Shown here piece by piece: positions 21,660-32,089 of a stretch of DNA of 64,000 bases (the first letter of the stretch is position 1; every line of letters begins with the position of its first letter). A program made the position numbers and the translations under genes. This DNA is from Agriotes lineatus (lineage: Eukaryota > Arthropoda > Insecta > Coleoptera > Elateridae), in NCBI GenBank assembly GCA_940337035.1, contig CALNHX010005245.1:1-64000 (forward strand), in the 5' to 3' direction. The notes beneath the pieces were generated by a model that had not been told where the DNA came from, ran no database searches, and worked only from the letters and a program-made list of their open reading frames with translations.

Positions 21660-24600
21660 TAAATATATATATATAGGCCCAACACTCCGACTCGGAGTAT
21701 AGGCCGCTCTTTCGAGCTCTTCTGATCCGTTATTCGCACGGGGGATCAGCCCGTATGTTTCCTTTCATGTTTCTCTCATTCTTTAAAGCTTGCTGTGTGT
21801 CTTTGCTTGATTTGTTATTCTGCTCCAGGCACGCCTATCCATGACTAGTTTTCTCCAATTATTGATTTCCATTGCTTTGATGTCCTCGGCCACCTGGTCC
21901 TGCCATCTTATCTTCGGTCTTCCTCTTGGTCGTTTTCCAATGGGTATCCAGTCTGATATTCTTCGTATAATAGTATCGGGTTCTCTTCTCTGGATGTGTC
22001 CGAACCACTTTAATCTTTGGGCTTTTATAGTTCTGACAATATCTTCTCCTTCCATGAGTTTTCTGATCTCGTGATTCATGAGTGGTATGTATTCCCCTTG
22101 TATCTGTTTCGGTCCGAATATCTTTCTTAGTATTTTCCTCTCTAATACCCTTAGTTTTTCCTCATCTCTTTTTGTAATGCACATGGTCTCTGCTCCATAG
22201 GTTATGACCGGCATAATTGCTGCTTTATAAATTTTTATCTTCGTTCTTATACTGATGTGTTTGTTCTTTAATATTTTGTGGTATTTCCAGTACGATCTGT
22301 TTCCTGCTTTCACTCGTTCATTTATCTCTGTGTTTCTATTATTTTTGTCATTTATTGTTACACCTAGGTATTTAAAGTATTCTACTCTTTGTAGCTTGTA
22401 ATCATTTATCTTCAGCTCTGTAGTGTTAATTGTTTTTCTTGAACATATAAGATATTTTGTCTTTTCTTTGTTGATAATCAGACCTCGCTTTTCGGCTTCT
22501 TTTGCTAATTTTAGAAAGGTTTGTTCCAGTGTTCGTTTGTCTCTTGTTATTAGTACTAGAGGTCATCTGCGTATCCTATCACTTGTGCTAAGTTTTGCGT
22601 GATTGATTTATCTAGTTCTGAATCTTTTATCGCAGCGTCCAGGGTTATGTTAAATAGGGTCGTAGATAAGCTATCTCCTTGTCGTACTCCTGTATTTACA
22701 ATAATGTTTCCTGTGTCTCCATTCTTTGTTTTTACTTTCGCCATTGATTTTTCCATTGTCATTTTGGTTAGCCTAATTAATTTTGCTGGTATATCCATAT
22801 TCTTCATTTCTTTCATGAGTTGATTTCGGTCCACACTATCAAAGGCCTGTTTGAAGTCTATGAAGACCATGTGTAGTTCAATGTCGTGTTCGTATCCTTT
22901 TTCAATGATTTGTGACAGCATGTGTATTGCGTCTATTGTAGATTTCCCTTTTCTGAATCCTTGCTGATATTGTCCCAGCTTCTTTTCTGTGTATTTGGTT
23001 AATCTATTTCTTATTATTGTTGTTAGTATTTTGTATGTCGTGTTCAGTAGCATTATGGGTCTGTAGTTATTGCATTTGGTTGGGTCTCCTTTTTTGAAAA
23101 TTGTTATAATTAATCCATTCTTCCACTCCGTCGGCATCCTCTCTTCTCTCCATATGTTTTTTATTAATTTGTATATCCTTTTTTGTAATTCATCCCCACC
23201 ATTTTTTATTAACTCGTTGCTGATTTCATCTGGCCCTGCTGCTTTGTCTGGTTTTAGTTGTTTTATAACTTCTGTGTATTCTTCATAAGTCGGCATTTCT
23301 TCTTCATTGTCTCTATCGTCACTTATCTCTTCATGTTCTTCTATTTCCATGGAGCTGTTGTATACTTCCGCAAAGTGTGTTTCCCATTCTTTTTTCCCCA
23401 TTTTGGGTACTGTTCTTTTATTATTGAACTGTTTTTTAATATTTTGGAAGAGTTTGCTGTTGTCTTTGTTGTTTTCTTCTAGTGTCTGCATCTGTTCGTC
23501 GATCCATGCTGATTTTTTCTTTGCGTACAGCTTTGTAGCTTCTTGTTTTATTATTTTGTATTCATGCTTCTCTTCTTCTGTTTGCGTTTGTAGCCATTTA
23601 CGTCTTGCTCTCATTTTTTCTTCGCTTTTGTTTTGACAATCTTCGTCAAACCACTCTTTTGTTTTGCTGTTTTCAACAGAACCTAATATTCTGGCTGCTG
23701 TTTCTAGTACTACTGTCTTTATGTTATTCCATTCTGTCTCTATCTCTGCTTCCCCTTGTTTTTCTAATTTGTTTTCTATTGCTGTGTTGAATTCTTTCCT
23801 TGTTTCTTCCGCGTTTAGTTTTTTTGTATTCCAGGTATTTCTTCTTTTACAATTTTCCGTATTTTTCAGTATCTTCTTCTTTATTTTCGTTATTACCAGT
23901 ATATGGTCTGTATCGGCGTTGGCTCCTCTATATGATCTTACATCTTGTACAATCCTTGTCCATTTTCTTGAGATTAGTACGTGATCTATTTGGTTCCCAT
24001 ATGTTTTCCCGGGTATCATCCAGGTGATTTTGTGTTCTTTTTTATGTATAAATTTCGTGCTCACAATGTATGTATTTGTCATTGCAGCTAGGGTGCATAG
24101 TCTTGTTCCATTGTCATTTGTGGTTTCGTGAATGGTTTCTTTTCCTGCTACCTCTGTATTGTTCCCTTCCTTTCCAATCTTAGCATTGAAGTCTCCTATT
24201 ATTATTAACTTGTCGTTTCTAGGTACTTCTTCACATGTTGTCTCTACTTTGCTATAGAATTCCAACTTCTCTTCGTCACTTGCTTCTTCAGTGGGGGCGT
24301 AGCAGTTTACTATTGATATGTTAGCTTGTTTGCTTTCTATTCTTAAGTAAGATATTCTTCCGTTTACTGCTTTGAAGTGCATTATTTTGTCTCTGGTTTT
24401 TCCTTGGACCATGAATCCCGTTCCATTTCTGCCTCTTTTCTTTTCTCCAGCGTAAAACAGTGTGAAATTTTTCTTTGTGATTTCTCCTTTGCCTAGCCAC
24501 CTTATTTCTTGGAGCGCCAAGATTTCGATTTTATATCTCTTCATCTCCTTCCATATTTCCTGTATTTTCCCTATTGGAAGCATGGTTTGGATGTTCCATG

Positions 24601-24690
24601 TTCCTATTCTGAGTAAGCTTTCTTTCCTCCTTTTGCGTTTTTCCTTTTTGTCCCTTTTACCCTTCTTTTCCTTATTGCCCATTTCCATAT
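21660..24690 (-). mobile_element. Nearly intact RTE-type retrotransposon with a one-base frameshift
   Basis: The minus strand encodes an APE endonuclease followed by a reverse transcriptase, about 970 residues in all. Endonuclease motifs in order are GTWNIQTM (24600), LQEIRWLGKG, NCYAPTEEA, IIGDFNAKIG (about 24200) and the D-H pair in ADTDHILV (about 23910). Reverse transcriptase motifs are KAAGPDEI, NNYRPIMLLN, FIDFKQAFDSVD (about 22850), GVRQGDSLS and GYADDL (22570). The frame breaks just after YADDL near 22560. The other frame then runs without a stop through YFKYLGVTI, RLKWFGHIQRR and GRPRGRP-like text to 21783. A 3' UTR and a (TA)n tail end at about 21660. Only one lesion is seen, so the insertion is young. 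It is a different subfamily from the copies at the left edge. The 5' border lies inside the transposase-like relic. Confidence 0.93.
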
Positions 24691-25345
24691 ACATATCCAA
24701 TAAATACTTCTGATCTGTACTTAAAACATGTATGTTCTCCCAAAGAGGAAGGTTATTTTCAATTGGTAAGAAAGTAACCACAGGAAGATTAGCACAGTTT
24801 TCCAGCTGCTGAGCTATTTCGCCTTTAAACTCATTGGGTCTCTTCATTTTACCATCTAAATTACAAAAAGATGTAGCAAAGATAGCTCATTTCCATGGAA
24901 CACACAATTATAAAGGTCTTCCTATTTCAGTTTCCATCAAATAAATCACACCATTATTATGTTCAGTATTTACGATTCCATTACACCCAATAGCAGTAAA
25001 GTTAAAAGTTGTTCGTTGTGTTCTGTATCTTCAAGAAACTCCAGTATACTGTCTGCTAAGTCTTTTCCAGTGCCAGATTTAGGTGTTACGTGGCCTAAAA
25101 CCTTTGGTTCCCCTATTAGTGAAACGTGCTCTTCTGCAATAACTGTTTTACACTAGTTCCTTTCTTTTCTTGAACAATTGTTTTGTCTTTTTTTCCATCA
25201 AAAAACAATCCTCTATTTTCGCTTATTTGATCATAAAGACTGTCATTAATGAGATCTCCCCGATTCTTTGATCTTGCTCGTCTAATTTTCATCCTGTCTA
25301 TTACTTTGTTTTTGTCTTTCCCTGTTCTTACACCCAAGTCCTGTA
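24680..25345 (-). pseudogene. Decayed transposase-like gene hosting the RTE insertion
   Basis: Three minus-strand frames together give one protein: KIRRARSKNRGDL then LFFDGKKDKTIVQEKKG (25337-25116), then EEHVSLIGEPKVLGHVTP and DLADSILEFLED. After a frameshift come AIGCNGIVNTEHNNGVIYL and METEIGRPL; after another, CVFHGNELSLLHLF, then NLDGKMKRPNEFKGEIA and LSTDQKYLLDMY (24690). I recognise this layout (FFDG.KDKT, GCDGT.VNTG, IGRPLQW, NELPLRHLF, STDQKYL) from unnamed multi-copy proteins in aphid and hydra genomes that look transposase-derived; this is from memory. The usual Asp of GCDG is Asn here. It is broken by at least three frameshifts and by the RTE, so it is dead. Confidence 0.65.
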
Positions 25346-25489
25346 AATCCCCCCCCTCCCCTCCAACATCCGCTCCGGCCGTGACTCATGCTCCCGGATG
25401 CCAATGCAATAGGTAAACTGTCTTTATATTTCTATTCATATTAAAACTCCTATTTGAAACTTTTTACTGCATAATCGAAACACATAAAA

Positions 25490-25715
25490 GAAGCTGCAAA
25501 AAGTGTTTTTATAAAACTTTACCGCTCTTTGCGGCACCTCAAGACATAATGAAAACAGTTTAACAATTGTATGTATTTTTTGAAATAAAAAATGCTTTTT
25601 TGACAGTATTTGAAATAAAAAAAAATTTTTTGACAGCTTCTTAAAAAAACTTAAAAATGTAGCGAAAATTGCAATTTTATGAAACTTTATCGTCCTTGCG
25701 GCACCTCAAGACGTG
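25490..25715. repeat. Diverged tandem duplication
   Basis: AAACTTTACCGCTCTTTGCG and CACCTCAAGACAT near 25520 recur near 25685 (CTTTATCGTCCTTGCGGCA, CTCAAGACGT). GAAATAAAAAA..TTTTTTGACAG occurs twice in between. The function is unknown. Confidence 0.6.
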
Positions 25716-25954
25716 CTCTAATATTTTTTATATATTTTTTTAATCTTATCTACACCAAAAGGCAACTTTTCTGCGCTATTACAAATTAAAAATCAAAACT
25801 TGTTTTTTTCGTTCCACCCTAATCTGCAGTCTAGAAAAAATGCATGGATTCGGCTTGCGTTTTTAAGGAATCTTGTAATCTCTTCAATAATTTTCTAGTG
25901 TTGTAGTGGTGTAGATCCAAATTCCTAAAACCTTGAATCCGGTTGAAGGACCAA

Positions 25955-26250
25955 CGTCTGAAGTCTTTCAATATTGTATTCCAGAAAGTAATTCAGAGAA
26001 CGTAGTTGGTTGACTGAGAGGACCAGGTTAATATGTTTGGTAGATACTAAAGAGTTGGGAGCTTGCTGATGAGATAAATATTTAAGGTGGTTAGGTTTGA
26101 AATAATTTCTACATATAAGCGAGAAGGCCAGCACAAACCCCCTTCTTCTAATAATTATAGCCTATGTTAACTCACATTAAAATAAACACAGAGTATGTTA
26201 AAACTGTACTAAAATTAACCCAAATTACGTATGGTTAAACATAATTTAAA
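25955..26250. repeat. Dispersed repeat family R2, copy 1
   Basis: GAGAACGTAGTTGG, TTAATATGTTTGGTA and AAATAAACACAG recur in the same order at 51120-51300, and AAAATTAACCCAAA recurs at 51553. The similarity is moderate. No coding seen; this could be part of an LTR or SINE. Confidence 0.6.
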
Positions 26251-26479
26251 CACCAAAGCTGATCGTATCATACTCTTCTACTCTGGCCAGCCTTTTTCAT
26301 TCTTCTGGGAGTATTTCAAGTAGTAAGATACGAATAATTTGCTATTGGAGCTACGAGTTCCAAAATTAATTGTCAACACTACTATTCATATAAATTTAAC
26401 TGCCTCGAACAAGTCGCCGTAACCAAGTTACTTCCTTAAGAAGCGACCCTGTTTAAGTGGAGAAGCCAAACGATTTTTT

Positions 26480-27360
26480 TAATAATAATAATAAGTCTTT
26501 ATTTCCAACGAGAACCAAATTCCCAATTACAGGAAACATAAACAAATTGATAACGAAACTAGTCTCGCCAAGATTTCCAATACAATAAAACAAACCAGCT
26601 GACTTTCTCCTAAACCGAATTATAACACAACGCTACAGCAATGAAACAATATAATAACGAAATGAAATGGAGCTTCTAAATATATATATCATGCAATTAA
26701 CGAAATTTACCCCAGTACAACATTACTTTAATCCAGTTATTACACCACCAAACTGACTACTTGTGAGCGGAAACATGAATATCGACGTCCATTTTACTGT
26801 ACGCGATAGGCGATCCGAAATTCACGTTAGACCTTGAGAGCGAGTAATTAAGTGAAAATTGAAATCTGGTCCTTAAGCAAAGCAGTCTGGATCGCAATTC
26901 TGATAAAAGTATAGGGGCGTCAACACTGTACCGAATAAAATGAAATAGGAAGATTCATAAATGTAACGTCACTCAAATTAAAATGAATAATAATCACAAC
27001 TTAGTTGTACATTTGAAATAGCTGATTCTAATGTTCCATGTTCCTAAACAACAACAAACCCATCTTATCTCTGAAGTAGATATGTCATACATAAATAGGT
27101 TAAACAAAACTGGTCCTAGCACAGATCCCTAAAATACTCCAGCAGCAGTGTGTCTTAATTCTGACGCTGCGGGATTACTTTTGACTCGAAAAGTTCGATC
27201 TGTGATGAACGACTGTCCTATCTTAGTTAAATAATTTGGTAAATCTAAAATAATCATTTTATCTAAGAAGAGTATGCTATTTGTTTTCATAACGTGTGAT
27301 AGTAATTTAACTGATTGGTAATAGCTACTGCGTCACTAAATATATCGGAGTGGATCCAAA
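26480..27360 (-). mobile_element. Jockey/CR1-like reverse transcriptase relic
   Basis: Read on the minus strand from 27340, LPNYLTKIGQSFITDRTFRV leads into AAGVF, a stop, then GSVLGPVLFNLFMYDIST. This is the palm region of Jockey/CR1-type enzymes, where GVPQGSVLGP is usual (family knowledge); here the PQ is lost to a stop. Downstream the frame decays and no YADD is left. The element ends near 26490 with an AATAAA signal and a (TTA)n tail, a common 3' end in this group. Confidence 0.75.
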
Positions 27361-27574
27361 TTCAAAATGCAATAGGATTTGTTTCTCTTCAATTTATCTG
27401 TTTAATTTGGCACGAATACTGTCTTCTATGACTCTTAACTCTATATATCATTACTGGCATACATTTTATTCTTGGCAAAAATATTATCCCCTCTGAATTA
27501 TTCCAAGTTGTTGGAAAATAACTAATATTGAGGTAGATTTTAAATATAGATGTAAATTTCGTAAAAAACCATCA

Positions 27575-27740
27575 TCAAGTGGTCTTCTGTCAAACAGTAT
27601 TTTTTTAATGTTATGTCATAACTTATTTTATGGATTTTATGGACTGAGCGCGTTGAATTCTGGGTAGAGCGAAGTAGTAATCGCCGACATGCAGTCATAA
27701 GACAAAATCTAATTCAAAGCCCTCTCGATAAAGTTTTTTA
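27575..27740. repeat. Dispersed repeat family R1, copy 2
   Basis: The copy carries CATCAAGTGGTCTTCTGTC, TTGAATTCTGGGTAGAGCGA, GACATGCAGTCATAAGAC and AAAGCCCTCTCGATAA, all shared with 12726-13020. A relative of the hairpin arms from 14019-14185 follows at 27780-27870. Confidence 0.7.
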
Positions 27741-27915
27741 AACTCACGTTAAGATATATCAGAGCTTTTGGTGTGAGATGCTTGGTTCATCAAATACCAT
27801 TCTTGTCTATACGTTATACGGCAGAAATAGTCGACTTTGTCTACTCGTGGTATTATAAGTGTCATTCCAACGTTAGAGCAATGGAGTAATTGACAGATCC
27901 AACAATTATTAAAGA

Positions 27916-27990
27916 ACGTGTGGTCAGCTGGTAAAGCGTTTGTGCATCCAGTCGGTAGGCGAGTAGTGAGTACCTCATACTCGAACATCG
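27916..27990 (+). repeat. Possible tRNA-like SINE head, very diverged
   Basis: GGTCAGCTGGTAAAGCG resembles a tRNA A box (D arm) and TACTCGAACATC, 50 bp on, weakly resembles a B box. No cloverleaf could be completed. Weak support. Confidence 0.2.
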
Positions 27991-27999
27991 GTTACATCA

Positions 28000-30490
28000 A
28001 ACGCTCTCTGCCCATTATATCAATACGATTGATGGTCGTTATCCTGTACAGTTTTCCTGATAATTCAACAGAATAGATTAGCCACCATTTCAGGCGAGGC
28101 CAAAGATGGCTCATAAAATAAGTTCTCAGTCTGTATTAAGAGGAGGAAAGAGAAGAAGTAATTATTAAATAGACAATTATTAAATGACAATGAGAATAAT
28201 AATTCAAATGTCCCACCCTTAAATGAGGGGTAGTACAGCCCTAGTTAGCACAAACCCTCGGAAGAATATGGCGTAAACAAAAACCACTCAGTGGTTCTTA
28301 AGGTTACAAAAAACTGCAAAAGTTTTATACAAATGGGCGCCAGTCATTATGCATAACATAAACGCAAATTTAGCTACCAAATAAAATTACTACCTATCTT
28401 GTAAGTCTTTTACTTCAAGCTAAAATCTCAAAAAACCAGCAGGTTCATGAAGAATCATAAATATAGAAAATACACCAGTAACAGTAAATAGACAATTTCA
28501 CCAACGGTGTTACAAATAATAATTTACAAAAGGCTCAAAAGTGGCAGGAATAGTAATTAACAAAATAATTCAGGTAAACCATGACGCTCTACAGCGGTAA
28601 ACAATAAATAAATATGATTGGAGTCAAACTAAATCATAGTCACAATTATAAATATTGTAATTGAAATTAGAACATTACACATGTGACAATAACTACAACA
28701 ATTTAAAATCGCTAATGTCGGTAAACATCATAATGTTGCAATTGATATTAGATATTACATTTAGTTAACATCTAGAATGACATGCAAACATTCCAGCGGA
28801 TAATCCCGACAAAAGGGTCGCCCGACCGCCGCCATGAAAACTGGTAAAACTGATAATTAATTTGTCTGGCGTTCAAGGTACACCACACTATTTAACGGTA
28901 TTGCAGGTGGTACACACTGTGTGCGTGTATCAGTAACGCCCTAATTGAAATGCATTTGCGTCTGATAAATAGCTAATACGTAAACTTATTTGATTTGCGT
29001 ACGAGAAGAATATCAAAGGCCTTTGTTATACCTTCGCGTGAACTTATTGCCGGAAAAACTGCCTTTATCTACAATGCAAACAACTTAATTATTTGCAATT
29101 TCAGTATACACTTATTGCTAGGTTCTGGGAAGCTCCGCCATAGTGTTCTCAAGGGTGCAAGCAGCCAAATATGTCATTGCAGCTCGAGCTAAAGCAGGCA
29201 TTCCATGTCCGAAGATGATTGCGGAAAGCGACCTTTAGCACTGTGCTGCAAGCGGTAAGTTGCAGGTGCTGTGCATTCAGAAAGTTACTTCCATTCAAAC
29301 GACTGTATCAGAAGAGGATACCGCAGAAAGAGAGAGGCCTAATTACCACATTAATTAGTACAGAAACTAAGCAATTGCGAGTAAGAAGAGCTTGCTCTAT
29401 GTTCAAAAGTGGGCTGTAAGAGACGGGTGCAATGCTTCTTTAACAGTGTCCAAATGATTGTTTGCGTAAAACAAAATGCATCACTAAGATGCACAACCTA
29501 CTCTGAGGAAAATCAAAATCACTTTACTACGTCACGATCGATTCCTTGTCTCGGCTTCCTTAACCAAAACTTGGCGTGAGAATGAAGAAACCCAAATTCC
29601 AAGAGTTGAGGAACGGTCCTACGGCAACTTTGTGCATTTGGAAAATAGAATTATCTCGCTTCTACGAAAGAAAGGGATGTGAAGGTGGCTATTTAAAAGC
29701 GGAGGCAAGTTCGAAGGTGCAGTTCTTAAGAAACTTCAAAATAATACGGGAAGTTACAATTCGATGCTCATACGTAGATACTAGCTGTATTAGATGGCAT
29801 TTGTGGTAGAATTCCGATTTAAAATTGCAATTTGTTTCGATGTCAGGTCATTTTGGCACCCAACCGTAATTTAATTAGCCACTTAGGCTTTAGGGCAGCA
29901 TGCCCGTATGTTAAACCCTTTTAGTTACTTATTTGGCTTCATCGCATAATTCCATAATAATGATTTTGGACATCTCTGGCCTCCAAGCGCAGTATTTCGC
30001 GTCATCTGTGGCACCCCTTTGTTGGTGCTTTGATAGCCGTGTGTAAACGCTCGCAATATTTCGAACCTTCTAGAAATTACGCTGCTAGTGCGACAAGGAG
30101 GGGTAGTGCCCATTCTAGCGCCAAAAGTCGCGTGTCTAGAAAATTCTGTGTTAGGATTGGCTGGAGCGATCTTCCCATGAAGCTCAGGGGCACCGGACGG
30201 ACGCGATTATCGCGGCAGTCGGCAGGGGCTCGATATACAGTCTACACGTGTGAAACAGTTGGTGCTCTCGGTGCAACGAGTCGTCGCAAGAATACAGCAA
30301 CATGCCGATTTATTAGCTTAATAACCGCAGTTCTTTGAGTAGGCGTGCGGGATAATAATCGCTGTGTCCATTTATTGCAACGGCGACGTCCTCAAGTTCT
30401 GCATAACCTAGGTAGGTCGTCGCAGACTTCTCCCCACAAGGGGACTCGTGAGTAAGCCAGCCATTTTTGCCTTCCGCATCGTTTCAGCTT
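28000..30490. other. Intergenic or intronic stretch, CpG content rising to the right
   Basis: No gene recognised. Several plus-strand frames (28995-29192, 29219-29419, 29576-29809, 30030-30338) have no similarity I know and no splice support. From about 29900 the DNA is richer in GC and CpG than the rest of the window. Confidence 0.45.
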
Positions 30491-30606
30491 CGCCGCAATG
30501 CCAAGTCCCGCATACCATTTGCTGCCAGGGAAGTTTCCCCATCTGCAAGATGGCCGAGCTAGCAGGTAACGCTTGAAAAATAACATTTGTGCACACTGAC
30601 GCCTGC

Positions 30607-30942
30607 TTTGTTCAACTAATTTTGTGAGTACCGCTTCTCGCATACAAATTGCTGCAATGCGAAGCCAGAGCGTGGTACACTCCTTGTAAAAATAGCATTT
30701 GTGCGTACTCACGCTTGCTTTGTTCAACTAATTTTGTGAGTACCGCTTCTCGCATACAAATTGCTACAATGCGAAGCCAGAGCGTGGTACACTCCTTGTA
30801 AAAATAGCATTTGTGCGTACTCACGCTTGCTTTGTTCAACTAATTTTGTAAGTACCGCTTCTCGCATACAAATTGCTGCAATGCGAAGCCAGAGCGTGGT
30901 ACACTCCTTGTAAAAATAGCATTTGTGCGTACTGACGCTTGT
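30607..30942. repeat. 112-bp tandem repeat, three near-identical units
   Basis: Units start at 30607, 30719 and 30831 with TTTGTTCAACTAATTTTG and differ at only a few bases. More diverged units flank them at about 30495-30606 and 30943-31050. Each unit also contains TCTCGCATACAAATTGCT and GCGTGGTACACTCCTTG. Overlapping minus-strand frames here simply read the repeat. 112 is not a multiple of three, so this is not a protein repeat. Confidence 0.92.
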
Positions 30943-31389
30943 TTTGTCCAACTAACTTTATGTGTGCCGCTGCTCGCTTGCGAGCTGCTGCAGTGCAGTG
31001 CCAGAGCGAAGTAACCTCGTGGTGAGACTTACTGTGGCGTGCCCACGTCGTCTCAAATCATAATCGCACGTTGTGGGCGGAACACTTTGTGCCAAAGGGT
31101 GCAGTGAAAGTACACTCTGCTGGAAAATTCAGTGGTGTGCGTCAGCTCGCGCGCCGTTAGCCCACTTAATCGATAGCGCGGTCAGCGCCTAAATTTAATA
31201 TTAACTATCGTTGGTTTGTGCCGCCAGGCAATTTTATCAAGACCTAGTACAGGGTGTTCAGAGGTTTCGGGCCCGAATTCAGGTTTTGTTTGCACGCGTA
31301 ACGGCGACCGGCCGTTGGGGTTTAAGCCCACGTTTACCCATTACACCTGGCCTGGATGAGGTACCCGAATCGACTGTACGCCAATCCCT

Positions 31390-32085
31390 TAGGCATTAAG
31401 CGCTTTTCCCCAGCTGGGCTTAACCATAAAGTTCCTTTTAAAACCATGATGTTTTGTAGCCTGTGTATATATGTAGGTATTTAGATCATCCCCAGGGATC
31501 CAATAGACGTATTAATATTGTCGCCGTTTTGTTTCTTCTTGACACTATTGTGTTGGTGTATACATATTACAGGGTGATTGTGTCGCTGTGCCACTTCAGC
31601 TGTGAGGCGAGGACCAGACGCGGAAGGTAGGCCTTCCAGGTAGGTGGTTGCGATTGGCATTGTACCATTGTACGGCGATTTTCTCGACATAGTTATTCGC
31701 GTATTTTCTCGAAATAGTTATTCGCGTATTTTCTCGTAATAGTTATTCGCGTATTTTCTCGTAATAGCTATTCAGGTGCTACTCGAAGTCGTACTTGATT
31801 GTAACCCCGCCCCGTTCCGCCGTCCAGTTCCGGCAGAACGTGGAGATCCCGAGTCAGAGCTGGTGGCGCCCATTCTTTGATAACCTTCAACGCGTATTAA
31901 GGGACGCTCGCCCTGTGGCGTATCGGTGTTAACCCCGCCCATCTCCCTGAGCGCATTTCAGCTGGGGCCTTTAGCCTGTTTTATCGATTTTCCAGGGTGA
32001 GCGCGCCACATTTCTCGGATTCGCCTAGCGATAGGTGCCTGCCCATCGGCAGGCGTCGTAAGAACCGTTTGATACCGTAACATCG
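31390..32085. repeat. GC-rich dispersed module R3, copy 1
   Basis: Shared blocks with 62270-62870, in the same order: CCCAGCTGGGCTTAACC, CCAATAGACGTATTAA, TACAGGGTGATTGTGTC, CCTGAGCGCATTTCAGC, CCTTTAGCCTGTTTTATCGA, TTTGATACCGTAACA. Identity looks moderate. Neither copy has a recognisable ORF. It could be a retrotransposon LTR or UTR. Confidence 0.7.
31681..31775. repeat. 25-bp minisatellite, almost four units
   Basis: Units of TTCTCGACATAGTTATTCGC plus GTATT start at 31681, 31706, 31731 and 31756, the last being partial. The variation is mostly at the eighth position (GAC, GAA, GTA). It lies inside repeat module R3 copy 1. Confidence 0.9.
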
Positions 32086-32089
32086 ATAG

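Noticed and set aside
22599..24027. Seven plus-strand frames opposite the RTE polyprotein
   Set aside because: They are antisense shadows, Phe/Ser/Leu-rich, of the AT-rich retrotransposon coding strand.
30392..30951. Overlapping minus-strand frames of 62-111 codons
   Set aside because: They read the 112-bp tandem repeat in shifted frames. The unit is not a multiple of three and the proteins only repeat because the DNA does.
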